A DNA stretch of 51,118 nt from Deltaproteobacteria bacterium. Its GTDB lineage: Bacteria; JADJOY01. The notes beneath the pieces are model-generated. The model made no database searches. It was not told where the DNA came from and was given only the letters and a program-made list of their open reading frames with translations. Positions 25,597 to 34,787 of this stretch are shown piece by piece (the stretch's first letter is position 1; each line of letters starts with the position of its first letter). A program made the position numbers and the translations under genes. The stretch lies in NCBI GenBank assembly GCA_016713535.1, contig JADJOY010000044.1, positions 1-51,118 of the forward strand. The letters run 5' to 3'.

Positions 25597-28514
25597 GAAC
25601 GCAGCGCCGCTTCACCATGGCGACCTATCGCACCGAGACCGGGGCGCGCAGCGCGCTGCTCCGCGAGGCGGGCGCCTTGATCTTCGTGGGCGTGGCGGTG
25701 TTCCTCGGGCTCGCGCTCTTCACCTTCGACGAGTGCGACCCGATCCTGTTCGTGGCCGGCTGCCGCGATCACGCCAAGGCCACCAACGTGGTCGGCCCGA
25801 TGGGCTCGACGCTGGCGCTGGCGATGCGCTGGGCGCTCGGCCAGGTGAGCTACGGGATCCCCGCCGTGATCCTCGGCGCCGGGATCCTGTTCCTGATGGG
25901 ACGCCCGGTGCCGGCGCGCACGCGGCGGATGTGGGCGTTCCCGCCCTTCCTCGCGAGCCTCGCGGGGATCGCCGATCGGCTCGCCTCCGGGCACGGCCAG
26001 ATCCTGGGCGGCGGCGGCAAGCTCGGGCGGCTCATCGGCGAGGCCCTCGAGACGCTCCTGAACCCGGTCGGCACCTACCTGATCCTGATCACGATGGCGC
26101 TCGCGTCGTTCGTGATCCTGACCCGGCTCTCGCTCAAGACGCTCGGCCTCCGCACCGCGCGTGCGAGCCGCTGGGTGGGCGGCGCGATCGGACAGCAGAT
26201 CGTCGAGGTCAAGGAGCGCGTCGATCGCGCCCGCGAGGAGAGCGAGAGCCTGGCCGCCGAGAGCGGCGTCGCGGCTCGCGCGGCGCGCGAGAGCGGCGCC
26301 GGGATGCGGGCGACCGGCGCCACCGCGGAGTACGCGCTCGGCGGGCCCGCGCTCGACTTCCTCGGCGAACGCGACGGCGGGCTCTTCGGCGACCTAGGCA
26401 CGGGGAGCGGCAACGGACGCGCTCCTCGCAACGGTCGCGGTGGCGACGCCGCCGCGGAGAGCGACGAGGACGCACCCGCGCCCAAGAAGCGCAAGCGCGC
26501 CACCAAGCGCGCCACGGGCTCGATCGAGGCTCCCGCGGGGCCTGCGATGCGCGCCGAGGACGCGGAGGGGCTCGGCGCGTTCGACGCCATCGACGGCCTC
26601 GACGAGGACGCCCCACCCGACATCCCCGAGCCGGAGGCCACGCCGCTTCCCCAGCGTCTGCCGGCGCGGCCGCCGCCCGCGCCCGCCTTGGCCACCAAGC
26701 CCGCGGCACCGGCGCCGCGCGTCTCGACTGCGCGCATCACGCTGCCACCGCCGCCGCAGACGTTGCCGCCGGAAGAGCCGGACGACGAGGAGGCGCTGGG
26801 GACCGACGAGCCCGCCGAGGGGCCGGCGGACCTGAAGGATCAGGTGACCGACCGGGAACCGACGGGGCTGCTGGGCTCGAACGAAGCCGCCGAGCCCGCT
26901 CCGCCGCCCGAGATCCGCGCCGAGACGCCGCCGCCCGAGATCACCGCGCAGGGCCACGAGCTAGCGGTCGGCGAGGCGCCGCCACCCACCAAGCCGGTGC
27001 AGCAGAAGCTGCCGTTGATCGGCTCACCCAAGACGTGGAAGCAGCCGCCGCTCTCGCTCCTCGACGTCCACGAGAAGAAGTCCTCCACCGAGATCGACCG
27101 CGATCTGTTGCTCGCCAACGCCGAGCTTCTCGAGAAGCGCCTCGCCGAGTACGGCGTGACCGGCAAGGTGAAGGCGGTGCTACCCGGACCGGTCATCACC
27201 CGCTACGAGCTCGAGCCCGCGCCGGGCGTCAAGGTGAGCCGCATCCTGGCGCTCGCCGACGATCTCTCGCTCGCGATGAAGGCCACCAGCATCCGGATCT
27301 TGGCGCCGGTGCCGGGCAAGGCGGTGGTGGGGATCGAGATCCCCAACTCCGAGCCCGAGACGGTGTTCATGCGCGACATCCTGATCTCGGACCCGTTCCA
27401 GACCCACAAGGGGAAGCTGCCGCTCGCCCTCGGCAAGGACATCAGCGGCAACGCGGTGGTGGCCGACATGGTGCGCATGCCGCACCTCCTGATCGCGGGC
27501 GCCACCGGTAGCGGCAAGAGTGTCTCGCTCAACAGCATGATCTGCTCGATGCTCTACCGAGCGAGCCCCGACGAAGTGAAGTTCATCATGATCGACCCGA
27601 AGATGCTGGAGTTGAGCCCCTACGAGGGCATCCCGCATCTCATGCTGCCGGTGGTGACGGACATGCGCAAAGCCGCGGTCGCGCTCCAGTGGGCCGTCGG
27701 CGAGATGGAGAAGCGCTACAAGAAGCTCGCGAGCTACGAGGTCCGCAACATCGACGGCTACAACCAGGCCATCGCCGAGGAGCTGCGCATCATCGACGCG
27801 CAACCGGGGCGCCGCGCGCAGTTGATGGAGGAGGGCGAGGAGCCGCCCGAGAAGCTCCACTACATCGTGATCGTGATCGACGAGCTCGCCGACATGATGA
27901 TGGTGGCCTCGAAGGACGTCGAGGACTCGATCTGCCGGCTGGCGCAGATGGCGCGCGCCGCGGGCATCCACCTGCTGGTGGCGACGCAGCGTCCCTCGGT
28001 GGACGTGCTCACCGGCGTCATCAAGGCGAACTTCCCGGCGCGCATCAGCTTCAAGGTGTCGTCGCGCCCCGACTCGCGCACCATCCTGGACTCGATCGGC
28101 GCCGAGCGGCTGCTCGGCAACGGCGACATGCTGATGCTCGCCCCCGGCACCTCCAAGGTCACCCGCATCCACGGCTGCTACCTGAGCGACGGCGAGATCC
28201 AGCGCATCATCCAGCACTGGAAGAAGCAGGGCCGCCCGGTCTACGACAAGAGCATCCTCGACCAGCCCCTCGACGACGACGGCGGCATCGACGGTCCCGA
28301 CGACTACGACGAGAAGTACGACGAGGCGCTGGCGTTCGTGTCCCAGCTCGGTCACGCCTCGATCTCGCTGGTCCAGCGGCGCTTCCGCATCGGCTACAAT
28401 CGCGCCGCGCGCATCATCGAGAAGATGGAGCGCGAGGGCGTCATCGGTCCCGCCGACGGCGCCAAGCCCCGCCAGGTGCTGGTGAACCGCGTTCCCTCGC
28501 TGGATCCTCGATGA
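25593..28514 (+). CDS. ftsK: DNA translocase FtsK
   Basis: FtsK pumps DNA at the division septum to finish chromosome separation. The 973-residue product has an N-terminal membrane region (segments near residues 27-45, 85-110 and 150-175), a long Ala/Pro-rich acidic linker (about 230-470), and the motor domain with Walker A GATGSGKS at 636-643 and Walker B IVIVIDELAD (D763, E764). The C-terminal winged helix (LAFVSQLGHASISLVQRRFRIGYNRAARIIEKME) reads KOPS sites. Fewer N-terminal membrane spans are visible than in E. coli. ATG 25593 overlaps the protease stop; ATG 25617 is an alternative. The stop overlaps lolA (ATGA). Confidence 0.96.
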   Translation: MRTQRRFTMATYRTETGARSALLREAGALIFVGVAVFLGLALFTFDECDPILFVAGCRDHAKATNVVGPMGSTLALAMRWALGQVSYGIPAVILGAGILFLMGRPVPARTRRMWAFPPFLASLAGIADRLASGHGQILGGGGKLGRLIGEALETLLNPVGTYLILITMALASFVILTRLSLKTLGLRTARASRWVGGAIGQQIVEVKERVDRAREESESLAAESGVAARAARESGAGMRATGATAEYALGGPALDFLGERDGGLFGDLGTGSGNGRAPRNGRGGDAAAESDEDAPAPKKRKRATKRATGSIEAPAGPAMRAEDAEGLGAFDAIDGLDEDAPPDIPEPEATPLPQRLPARPPPAPALATKPAAPAPRVSTARITLPPPPQTLPPEEPDDEEALGTDEPAEGPADLKDQVTDREPTGLLGSNEAAEPAPPPEIRAETPPPEITAQGHELAVGEAPPPTKPVQQKLPLIGSPKTWKQPPLSLLDVHEKKSSTEIDRDLLLANAELLEKRLAEYGVTGKVKAVLPGPVITRYELEPAPGVKVSRILALADDLSLAMKATSIRILAPVPGKAVVGIEIPNSEPETVFMRDILISDPFQTHKGKLPLALGKDISGNAVVADMVRMPHLLIAGATGSGKSVSLNSMICSMLYRASPDEVKFIMIDPKMLELSPYEGIPHLMLPVVTDMRKAAVALQWAVGEMEKRYKKLASYEVRNIDGYNQAIAEELRIIDAQPGRRAQLMEEGEEPPEKLHYIVIVIDELADMMMVASKDVEDSICRLAQMARAAGIHLLVATQRPSVDVLTGVIKANFPARISFKVSSRPDSRTILDSIGAERLLGNGDMLMLAPGTSKVTRIHGCYLSDGEIQRIIQHWKKQGRPVYDKSILDQPLDDDGGIDGPDDYDEKYDEALAFVSQLGHASISLVQRRFRIGYNRAARIIEKMEREGVIGPADGAKPRQVLVNRVPSLDPR

Positions 28515-29257
28515 CCGAAAAGCTGCGGCCGCGACCCCATCTCGTGGGACTCACCGTGACGGTCGCGCTGTGCGCGTGCCTGGGGCTCACGCGATCCGCC
28601 GGCGCCAAGACCTTCGACGTCGTCCTCTCGCCACCCACCGAGTCGTCACCCGAGGCGAAGAAGCTGCTCGACAAGGTGCAGGCGCGCTACGCGAAGATCG
28701 CGGGGCTCCATGCGCGGTTTCACCAGGAGCTCACCTCCGCGACCCTCGGTCAGACCGACATCGCCGAGGGCGAGTGCTGGTTCGCGAAGCCCGGAAAGAT
28801 GCGCTGGGCGTACGACAGGCCGAGCACCCAGCTCATGGTCTCGGACGGGAAGACGCTCTGGTTCTACGAGCCCGACAAGGAACAGGTCACCAAGACCGAC
28901 ATCGACCCCGCGATGCTCGACCAGGTGCCCACCGGCTTCCTGAACGGCACCGGTACCCTCACCGAGGGGTATGTGGCGGTGCTGCCCAAGCTCGAGCTGC
29001 CACCCAAGGACGGCATCGCCGTCGATCTGACGCCGCAGAAGCCCGCGCCCTTCGAGAAGCTGCGCGTGGTCGTCGAGCCGACCACCAGCCTCGTCACCGA
29101 GATCACCATCTACGATCCGTTCGGCAACGTGAACCGGCTGACCTTCACCGAGATCGAGCCCGGCGTCGCGAAGGACACGGCGTTCTTCCAGTTCACGACA
29201 CCAGAAGGCGTGCGCGAGATGGCGCCGCCGATGCCGCCCAGCGGTCTGCCCCAGTAA
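28511..29257 (+). CDS. lolA: Outer-membrane lipoprotein carrier LolA
   Basis: LolA carries lipoproteins across the periplasm from LolCDE to the outer membrane. The 248-residue product has a signal peptide (about 1-32) and the LolA fold: LLDKVQARYAKIAGLHARFHQEL, AEGECWFAKPGKMRWAYDRPSTQLMVSDGKTLWFYEPDKEQV and NRLTFTEIEPGVAKDTAFFQFTTPEGV. It is slightly longer than E. coli LolA. It sits directly after ftsK with an ATGA overlap, the conserved ftsK-lolA order of many proteobacteria. Its presence fits the many lipoproteins in this window. Confidence 0.95.
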   Translation: MTEKLRPRPHLVGLTVTVALCACLGLTRSAGAKTFDVVLSPPTESSPEAKKLLDKVQARYAKIAGLHARFHQELTSATLGQTDIAEGECWFAKPGKMRWAYDRPSTQLMVSDGKTLWFYEPDKEQVTKTDIDPAMLDQVPTGFLNGTGTLTEGYVAVLPKLELPPKDGIAVDLTPQKPAPFEKLRVVVEPTTSLVTEITIYDPFGNVNRLTFTEIEPGVAKDTAFFQFTTPEGVREMAPPMPPSGLPQ

Positions 29258-29372
29258 CACCCCCGGACGCGGCCGTACGCGGTACGACGCAAGCGTCGAT
29301 GTAGCGTCGTCGCGGATCGGCGCTCGCGCGGTGCGCGACCCTCCGCGCGGGATCACCCGCCGGGCCTGGTAC

Positions 29373-29394
29373 GCGCCGGCGTCCTCGCCGGCGC
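29373..29394. other. Perfect GC hairpin downstream of lolA
   Basis: GCGCCGGCG and CGCCGGCGC form a 9-bp perfect stem with a TCCT loop. There is no T run, so this is not a classic intrinsic terminator, but its place after the operon suggests RNA end formation or a repeat remnant. No gene is seen from 29258 to about 29517. Confidence 0.35.
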
Positions 29395-29562
29395 TGTAAC
29401 GATTCCACACGGGCGATGTACCGTTTTCAGCGCGACCCGCTCCGCGGCGACAGAACCGCGAGATTCCTCGGCTTCCGTGCATCTCGAGCGCTGGCGCTCC
29501 GCTTGCAGTGACCGGCGGTGACCACCGACGAGACGACCCGGTGGCGTGCGAAAGGAATCCTC

Positions 29563-29832
29563 ATGCTGCGCCGAACCCTGCACGTCTTCCGACACCGCGA
29601 TCGCTGGACGGTCCGCGAGGGAAATTTCGTGTACGCCACCACGGCGACGCTCGCCGACGCGGAAGCGTCCGCGAAGCTCGCGGGTGGGCCCTACGCCATC
29701 ATCTGCTTTCACGGCCTCGGCCGACCGGGACTCGCCCCGCCCTCGGCCGCAGGGCGCGCGCGGCGCGAGCGTCAGCGTCCGAGCACCGTCGCCACGTCGA
29801 CGGCGACGCCGCCGATCGCCGAGGTGACGTAG
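29563..29832 (+). CDS. Small protein, function unknown (weak call)
   Basis: The frame runs from GTG 29518 or ATG 29563 to 29832. Residues following the ATG (RRTLHVFRHRDRWTVREGNFVYATTATLADAEASAKLAGGPYAIICFHG) look like a small DUF2188-type fold: a strand, a short loop, then a helix over the final strands. The last 20 residues overlap the convergent propeller gene and look like non-coding shadow, so the real end may be nearer 29770 with a frame error. AAGGAA lies before the ATG. Confidence 0.4.
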   Translation: MLRRTLHVFRHRDRWTVREGNFVYATTATLADAEASAKLAGGPYAIICFHGLGRPGLAPPSAAGRARRERQRPSTVATSTATPPIAEVT

Positions 29833-31553
29833 ACGCGCCGCCCGTCGAGGCTCGGCTCGATCGAGCGGATCCGCCGTCCCACCTGCACGCGTCCGGCGAC
29901 GGCGAGCGAGGCGGGATCCACGGCGAGCAGCTCACCGGTCACGTAGTTCCCCACCCACACGACGCCGTTCTTGGCGTCCCAGGTGAGGTCGCGCAGCCCG
30001 CGGCCGAGAATCGTCTCCGCCTCGAGCGCGCCACTCGCGCCGTCCACCCGGTAGATGCGACCGGTCTCCAGATACGACACGAACGCCTTGCCGGTCGCGG
30101 TGTCCGCCGTGATGCGGTGAAAGTGCGGCCCGAGCGGAAACGGCGGGTCGAAGCCGCGCCGTAGGTCCACCTTCGACACCGGCTCACCGGTGCGGTCGTC
30201 GTAGACGTCGAGCCAGCCGCAGCTCGGCAGATAGACGCGATGGAGCTCCTCGTCGACGAAGAGACCGTTCGGCAGGCACTCGCGTAGCTCCAGATCCGCC
30301 TGACCGGTGGCGAGGGTGATGCGCCGGAACTGGCCGTTGGTGTCGTCGATGGCGTAGAGCCGCGCGCCGTCCGGCGAGAGCTGGAGCAACGTCGGCCCGC
30401 CGATCCGCACCTCCGGCACCGGCGTGAGCAGACGCAGGCTGGCGAGGTCGACGCGCTCGATCTGTCCGCCGCTGTAGTTGCCGACGTACCCGACGCCGGC
30501 GGCGCAGTCGGTGACGAGGTTGTAGCCGGTGTGGACCCGCAGCCGCTCCACCACGCGGCCGCCCTCGAGGCGCACGATCCCGCTCGGGATGTCGCGCGAG
30601 CCGTAGAGGATGCGGGTTCGGTCGCACGCCTCCATCAGGAAGCGGTTGTCGGCGCCGGGGCCGCTTGGGCTCCCGTTGCGGTAGAGGAGGGTCACGCCCG
30701 GGGCGGCGGCGATGGCGTCCGCATCCCGCACCGACGGCAGCACCAGGAACTCGCCGAACCAGGTCCAGAGCCCGAGCCCGAGCAGCGCGAACGTCGGCCC
30801 GAGCGCACCCATCTGCCTGCAACCCTCGCGGCCCGCCACCAGCGCAGGCCCCACCCCGAGCGCGAGCACGCCGAGCGCGACCGCGGCGCGTGGCCCGAAG
30901 CTCACCTTCTGCGGCGGATCGAGGGCGAAGTAGAGCGCGAGCGCCACGGCCGCCACCACGAGCCACTCGCGGCGCCGCTCGGGCCACGCCGTGAGCACTG
31001 CGCCGAGCACGAGCGTGAACGCCACGAAGAAGGCGACCTCTCCGTCGTCGAAGAACGGCGCCCACCGCACCAGCCCGAGGAGAAACACCGCGAAGCCCGC
31101 CAGATAGAGCGCCGCGAGCACCCGCGCGACCACCGGCCGGCGCCTCGCCAGCCGGAGCCGCGCGGCGCGCCCCACCGGCAGCGCCACCAGGTAGAGCCCC
31201 GAGGCGGGAAACGTGTGAATGCCCCACCACAGCGCGATCGCGGCGTCCCGCCGCCAGCTCGCCACGCCACCGAAGCCTGCGCCGCGCACCGCCGCCGCCG
31301 CGACCGCCGCCGCGAGCTGGACCGCGGCCGCCACCACCGCCATGCCGAAGACCGAGCCGAGGCCGAGGCCGAGCTCGAGCGGCAGCACGCCGCGCCCGGC
31401 GAGCCATGTGCCGAGCGCCTGGCCCTGGCTCTTGCCGAGCGACAACGCGAGCGCGAACGAGAACACGACCCCGCCGAGCCACACCACGGTGGCCGCGGCG
31501 GCCCGCCCGCGCCCGGGCCTGGACGCGTCACCGTCGCGAGGGACCGCGGTCAC
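29772..31553 (-). CDS. Polytopic membrane protein with C-terminal beta-propeller (paralogue 1)
   Basis: The 593-residue product has about nine or ten hydrophobic segments in its first 330 residues (AAAATVVWLGGVVFSFALALS to LLGLGLWTWFGEFLVL) and then a YVTN/SMP-30-like propeller (LVTDCAAGVGYVGNYSGGQIERVDLASL, LTWDAKNGVVWVGNYVTGELLAVDPASL, IEPSLDGRRVYVTSAIGGVAVDVATVL). The propeller should face outside the cytoplasm. It is paralogous to 33206-34771: both share the [YW]VGN[FY]-x-[ST]G[DE]LLA blade and the closing GGV-x-VD. The frame is open further upstream, but GTG 31553 is the first start not overlapping the divergent radical SAM gene, 57 bases away. Confidence 0.75.
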   Translation of the reverse strand: MTAVPRDGDASRPGRGRAAAATVVWLGGVVFSFALALSLGKSQGQALGTWLAGRGVLPLELGLGLGSVFGMAVVAAAVQLAAAVAAAAVRGAGFGGVASWRRDAAIALWWGIHTFPASGLYLVALPVGRAARLRLARRRPVVARVLAALYLAGFAVFLLGLVRWAPFFDDGEVAFFVAFTLVLGAVLTAWPERRREWLVVAAVALALYFALDPPQKVSFGPRAAVALGVLALGVGPALVAGREGCRQMGALGPTFALLGLGLWTWFGEFLVLPSVRDADAIAAAPGVTLLYRNGSPSGPGADNRFLMEACDRTRILYGSRDIPSGIVRLEGGRVVERLRVHTGYNLVTDCAAGVGYVGNYSGGQIERVDLASLRLLTPVPEVRIGGPTLLQLSPDGARLYAIDDTNGQFRRITLATGQADLELRECLPNGLFVDEELHRVYLPSCGWLDVYDDRTGEPVSKVDLRRGFDPPFPLGPHFHRITADTATGKAFVSYLETGRIYRVDGASGALEAETILGRGLRDLTWDAKNGVVWVGNYVTGELLAVDPASLAVAGRVQVGRRIRSIEPSLDGRRVYVTSAIGGVAVDVATVLGR

Positions 31554-31582
31554 GAGCGCCGCTCCCGCGCCCGCGCGCTTCC

Positions 31583-31612
31583 TTGACCCGCCGGAGAGCG
31601 CGTCCGTATCCT
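31583..31612 (+). promoter_or_regulatory. Possible promoter of the radical SAM cluster
   Basis: TTGACC (31583-31588, 5/6) and TATCCT (31607-31612, 4/6) are 18 bases apart in the 57-base divergent gap. The expected transcription start, about 31619, coincides with a GTG, so the message could be leaderless. Confidence 0.4.
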
Positions 31613-33209
31613 GCCGCCGTGCGTCACCTTCGTCTACCCCGAGTACGAAGCCCTCGGGATCGAATACGTCTCCGCCGCGCTCCGGCGCGCGGGTCACGAG
31701 GCGCGCCTGGTCTTCGACCCGCGGCTCTTCCAGGACAGCGCGATCTCGATCGCGCCGCTGGGGCGGCTCTTCTCGCGCCGAGACGAGGTGCTCGACGCGG
31801 TCGCCGCGACGCGGCCGGACCTGGTCGCGTTCTCGGTGCTCACCCACAACTGGTCGTGGTTCCTCGATCTCGCGGGCGCGATCCGCGCGCGGCTCGGGGT
31901 GCCGATCGTGGCGGGCGGCTCGCACCCCACCCTCGCGCCCGAGCGCGTCATGGCCGAGCCGGTGGTGGACTTCGCGTGCGTCGGGGAGGGCGAGGACGCG
32001 GCGGTCGACCTCGCGGACGCGCTCGCGCGCGGCGCGGACACCACCCACATCCCCAACATCTGGGCCCGCGACGCCGCGGGGAACGTCGTCTCGAACGCGC
32101 CGCGCGCGCTGGTCCAGGACCTCGACAGCCTGCCCTTTCCGGACAAGTCGCTGTTCGCCGGCACGCCCATGGCGTCCGGCGATCTCTATCTCGCCATCGC
32201 GAGCCGCGGCTGCGCGTATCGCTGCACGTTCTGCATCGAGAACCGCTTGCAGGCCCTCTACCACAACGACCGCCGCTACCTGCGCGCGCGAAGCGTGAGC
32301 GACCTGCTGCGCGAGCTGCGCTCCGCGCGCGCCGTACACGACTACCGCGCGGTGTGGTTCTGCGACGAGATCTTCACGTGGAACTTGCCGTGGCTGCGCG
32401 AGTTCGCGCCGCGCTACCGCGACGAGATCGGCGTGCCGTTCCTGGCGCTCGTCCATCCCAACTTCGTGAACGAGGAGGTCGCCGGGCTGCTCGCGCTCGC
32501 CGGCTGCGCCAAGGTCGACATGGGCGTTCAGACGCTGACCGCCGAGCTGAGGCAGAGCGTGCTGCGCCGCAACGAGAGCAACGTGCGCATCGCCGACGCC
32601 ATCCGCGCGTTGCGCTCGGCCGGCGTGTGGGTGGACGTCGACAACATCGTCAATCTGCCCGGCGAGACCAGCGACGACCTCGTGCGCATGGCGGAATTCT
32701 ACAACGAGCACCGCCCCGACACGGCGAAGTTCTACTGGCTGCAGATCTACCCGGGCACCGAGATGGTCGACAAAGCGATCGCGCTCGGCAGCGTGACCGC
32801 CGACCAGATCGACCATGTGCCCGAGCGCGCCGAGCTCGGCAGCTACTACCGCGGCGACCCGAGCGCGCCGCGCGAGAAGCGCCAGCTCTACTTCTTCCTG
32901 ATGCTGCTGCTCTTCTTGCCTCGGCGCGTGAATCGCGTGGTGATCGCGCGCCGGCTCTATCGATGGCTGCCGACGCCGGGTGTCACGGTGACGCTGCCGC
33001 ACGTGGTGCTGAGCCTCGCGCACCAGATGATCGAGCGCATCCGGTGGGCGAGCGGGCTCGACCGCCGTCCGTGGCCGGCGGTGCGCTCGATGCCGCGCCG
33101 CTACACGCGGCTCTACCGCGTCGAGGTCGGGCGCTGGCTCCGCGAGCGGCTCGCGCGCGGCCGTGCGCCGCTCGCCGCCGGACCGCTCGTGGCGCAGCCG
33201 TCCGCGTGA
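31611..33209 (+). CDS. Cobalamin-binding-type radical SAM enzyme 1
   Basis: The protein of about 530 residues has an N-terminal Rossmann-like B12-binding-type domain (VTFVYPEYEALGIEYVSAALRRAGHEARLVF ... VVDFACVGEGEDAAVDL) and a radical SAM barrel with CxxxCxxC at C201, C205 and C208 (SRGCAYRCTFC). The canonical DxHxxG cobalamin motif is not seen, as in many class-B members. The C-terminal part is basic with hydrophobic stretches (LYFFLMLLLFLP), suggesting membrane contact. The start is uncertain: this frame has no ATG, GTG or TTG after the TGA at 31584. GTG 31619 is one frame off, and GTG CGC GTC ACC (VRVTFVYPEYE) would result if a CG pair were restored. The stop overlaps the next gene by GTGA. 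Confidence 0.85.
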   Translation: MPPCVTFVYPEYEALGIEYVSAALRRAGHEARLVFDPRLFQDSAISIAPLGRLFSRRDEVLDAVAATRPDLVAFSVLTHNWSWFLDLAGAIRARLGVPIVAGGSHPTLAPERVMAEPVVDFACVGEGEDAAVDLADALARGADTTHIPNIWARDAAGNVVSNAPRALVQDLDSLPFPDKSLFAGTPMASGDLYLAIASRGCAYRCTFCIENRLQALYHNDRRYLRARSVSDLLRELRSARAVHDYRAVWFCDEIFTWNLPWLREFAPRYRDEIGVPFLALVHPNFVNEEVAGLLALAGCAKVDMGVQTLTAELRQSVLRRNESNVRIADAIRALRSAGVWVDVDNIVNLPGETSDDLVRMAEFYNEHRPDTAKFYWLQIYPGTEMVDKAIALGSVTADQIDHVPERAELGSYYRGDPSAPREKRQLYFFLMLLLFLPRRVNRVVIARRLYRWLPTPGVTVTLPHVVLSLAHQMIERIRWASGLDRRPWPAVRSMPRRYTRLYRVEVGRWLRERLARGRAPLAAGPLVAQPSA

Positions 33210-34771
33210 GCGACGTGGCACGAGCCGGGCGGCTCGCGCGCGCGCGATCGTTCGCCGGGTACGCGCTGCTCGCCGCCTCCCACGCTCCACCGTTCAGCCT
33301 GCTGTGGGCGCTGCCGGCGGCCGCGCTCGCGGCGCGGGTGACGCGCTGGCGGACCTCGCGGCCAGTGGCGGCGTGGACGGTGCGCGCGCTCTACTACGTG
33401 GCGGTCGCGGCGTGCGCGGCGCTGGTGCAGGCGTACATTCCGTACACGCGCCGCTCCGACGTCGCGTACGTGGCGCTGGTGTGCGCGGGCTGCGCGACCT
33501 GGCTGCGCGCCGGCGCGGGGGCAGCGGCACCCACGCGGTGGGCGGCGCTCGCGCTCGTGATCGGGGGATTCCAGCTCGTGTCGCCGCCGCTCGGGTTCGC
33601 GCTCGGGCCACGGCTCGCGATCGCGGCGAGCTTCGCGCTCGGCACGGCGGCGTTCCTTGCGCTCGTCGGACGCGAGGTGTTGCGCTCGGGAGTGGCGGTG
33701 GGCGTGGCGGTGGCGCTGGCGGTGGGCGGGGTACGCGCGCGCCAGTGGATCTTCTACAACCTCCCGGGCGGACCGATCGCGGCAACGATCGAGAAGACGC
33801 CCGGCGTGCGCTTCGTGCCGATCCCGGTGCGCGGCACCCTGGAGGGGCTCAGGCTCTCGCCCACTCCCGCGATCAACTGGAACATCATCGTCGCGGCGAT
33901 GGTCGAGTCGTGTGATCGGCGCTCGTATCTGATGGGCGGGCTGAGCGTGACGCGGCTGGTGCCGGTCGCGGGCGGCGCCGCGAGCGAGGAGCTCGACGAG
34001 GGCTTCAGCCGCTTCGTATGGCTCGACTGCGCGCACGAGCGCCTCCTCACCGGCAACTTCCAGCCTGGACAGCCGGTGGAGCTGATCGAGGTCGGCTTCC
34101 ACCCGCTCAGGGTGCTCCGGCGCGCTCCCTACTGCAGCGAGCGCGCCACCGACACGGTGCGCGTGGACGAGGCGCGCGGCACGGCGTGGTGGGTGGACGA
34201 TACCGGCGACGTGTACGGCGTCGACCTCGCGAGCCTCGCGTGCGTGACCCACGTCGACACCGACTTCGCCCGCGACGTCGCGATCGACCCGGCGAGCGGG
34301 GACCTGTTCATCCTCGACCTCGGCCACGTGCGGCGCTGGTCGCTCGCCGAGCAGGCGTTCGTCGCCGACGTCCGGCTGCCCGCCCGCTTTACCTGGCCGG
34401 GGCGAGTCGGGCATCGTCTGGGGCAACTGGTGCTCGACGACGAGCGCCAGCGGCTGATCGTCTCCGACATGAACGGCGGCACCGTGTCTTTCGTCCGCAC
34501 CAGCGACCTGGTACTCGAGAGGAGCGTCGTCGTCGGTCTCGGCGCGCGCCACCTGGCGCTGGATCCGCGGCGTGGGCTGGTCTACGTCGGCAACTTCCTG
34601 AGCGGCGATCTGCTCGCGCTGTCACGGGACGACCTGAGCGAGCGGCGCCGCGGCTTCGTCGGCACCCGCATCCAGCCGATCGCGCTCTCGCGCGACGGCG
34701 AGCGCCTCACGTTCCTCGACGAGTCGGGCGGCGTGGTGGTCGACCTCGATCGCTTCCTCGCCCCTTCGTGA
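33206..34771 (+). CDS. Polytopic membrane protein with C-terminal beta-propeller (paralogue 2)
   Basis: The 521-residue product starts at GTG 33206, overlapping the radical SAM stop (GTGA). About five or six membrane segments occupy residues 15-180 (GYALLAASHAPPFSLLWALPAAALA, ALYYVAVAACAALVQAYI, YVALVCAGCATWLRAG, ALALVIGGFQLVSPPLGFAL, AFLALVGREVL, VAVGVAVALAVGG). A propeller follows from about 225 (TGDVYGVDLASLACVTHVDTD, LVYVGNFLSGDLLALSRDDL, GGVVVDLDRFL). It is a shorter relative of 29772-31553, with fewer membrane spans. Translation coupled to two radical SAM genes suggests a shared membrane-linked process. Confidence 0.78.
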   Translation: MSDVARAGRLARARSFAGYALLAASHAPPFSLLWALPAAALAARVTRWRTSRPVAAWTVRALYYVAVAACAALVQAYIPYTRRSDVAYVALVCAGCATWLRAGAGAAAPTRWAALALVIGGFQLVSPPLGFALGPRLAIAASFALGTAAFLALVGREVLRSGVAVGVAVALAVGGVRARQWIFYNLPGGPIAATIEKTPGVRFVPIPVRGTLEGLRLSPTPAINWNIIVAAMVESCDRRSYLMGGLSVTRLVPVAGGAASEELDEGFSRFVWLDCAHERLLTGNFQPGQPVELIEVGFHPLRVLRRAPYCSERATDTVRVDEARGTAWWVDDTGDVYGVDLASLACVTHVDTDFARDVAIDPASGDLFILDLGHVRRWSLAEQAFVADVRLPARFTWPGRVGHRLGQLVLDDERQRLIVSDMNGGTVSFVRTSDLVLERSVVVGLGARHLALDPRRGLVYVGNFLSGDLLALSRDDLSERRRGFVGTRIQPIALSRDGERLTFLDESGGVVVDLDRFLAPS

Positions 34772-34787
34772 CCGGAAGGCCCCTTCG

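Noticed and set aside
31788-33209. Internal ATG 31788 as the start of radical SAM 1
   Set aside because: It would remove the first strands of the B12-binding-type domain, which are clearly encoded from 31620.
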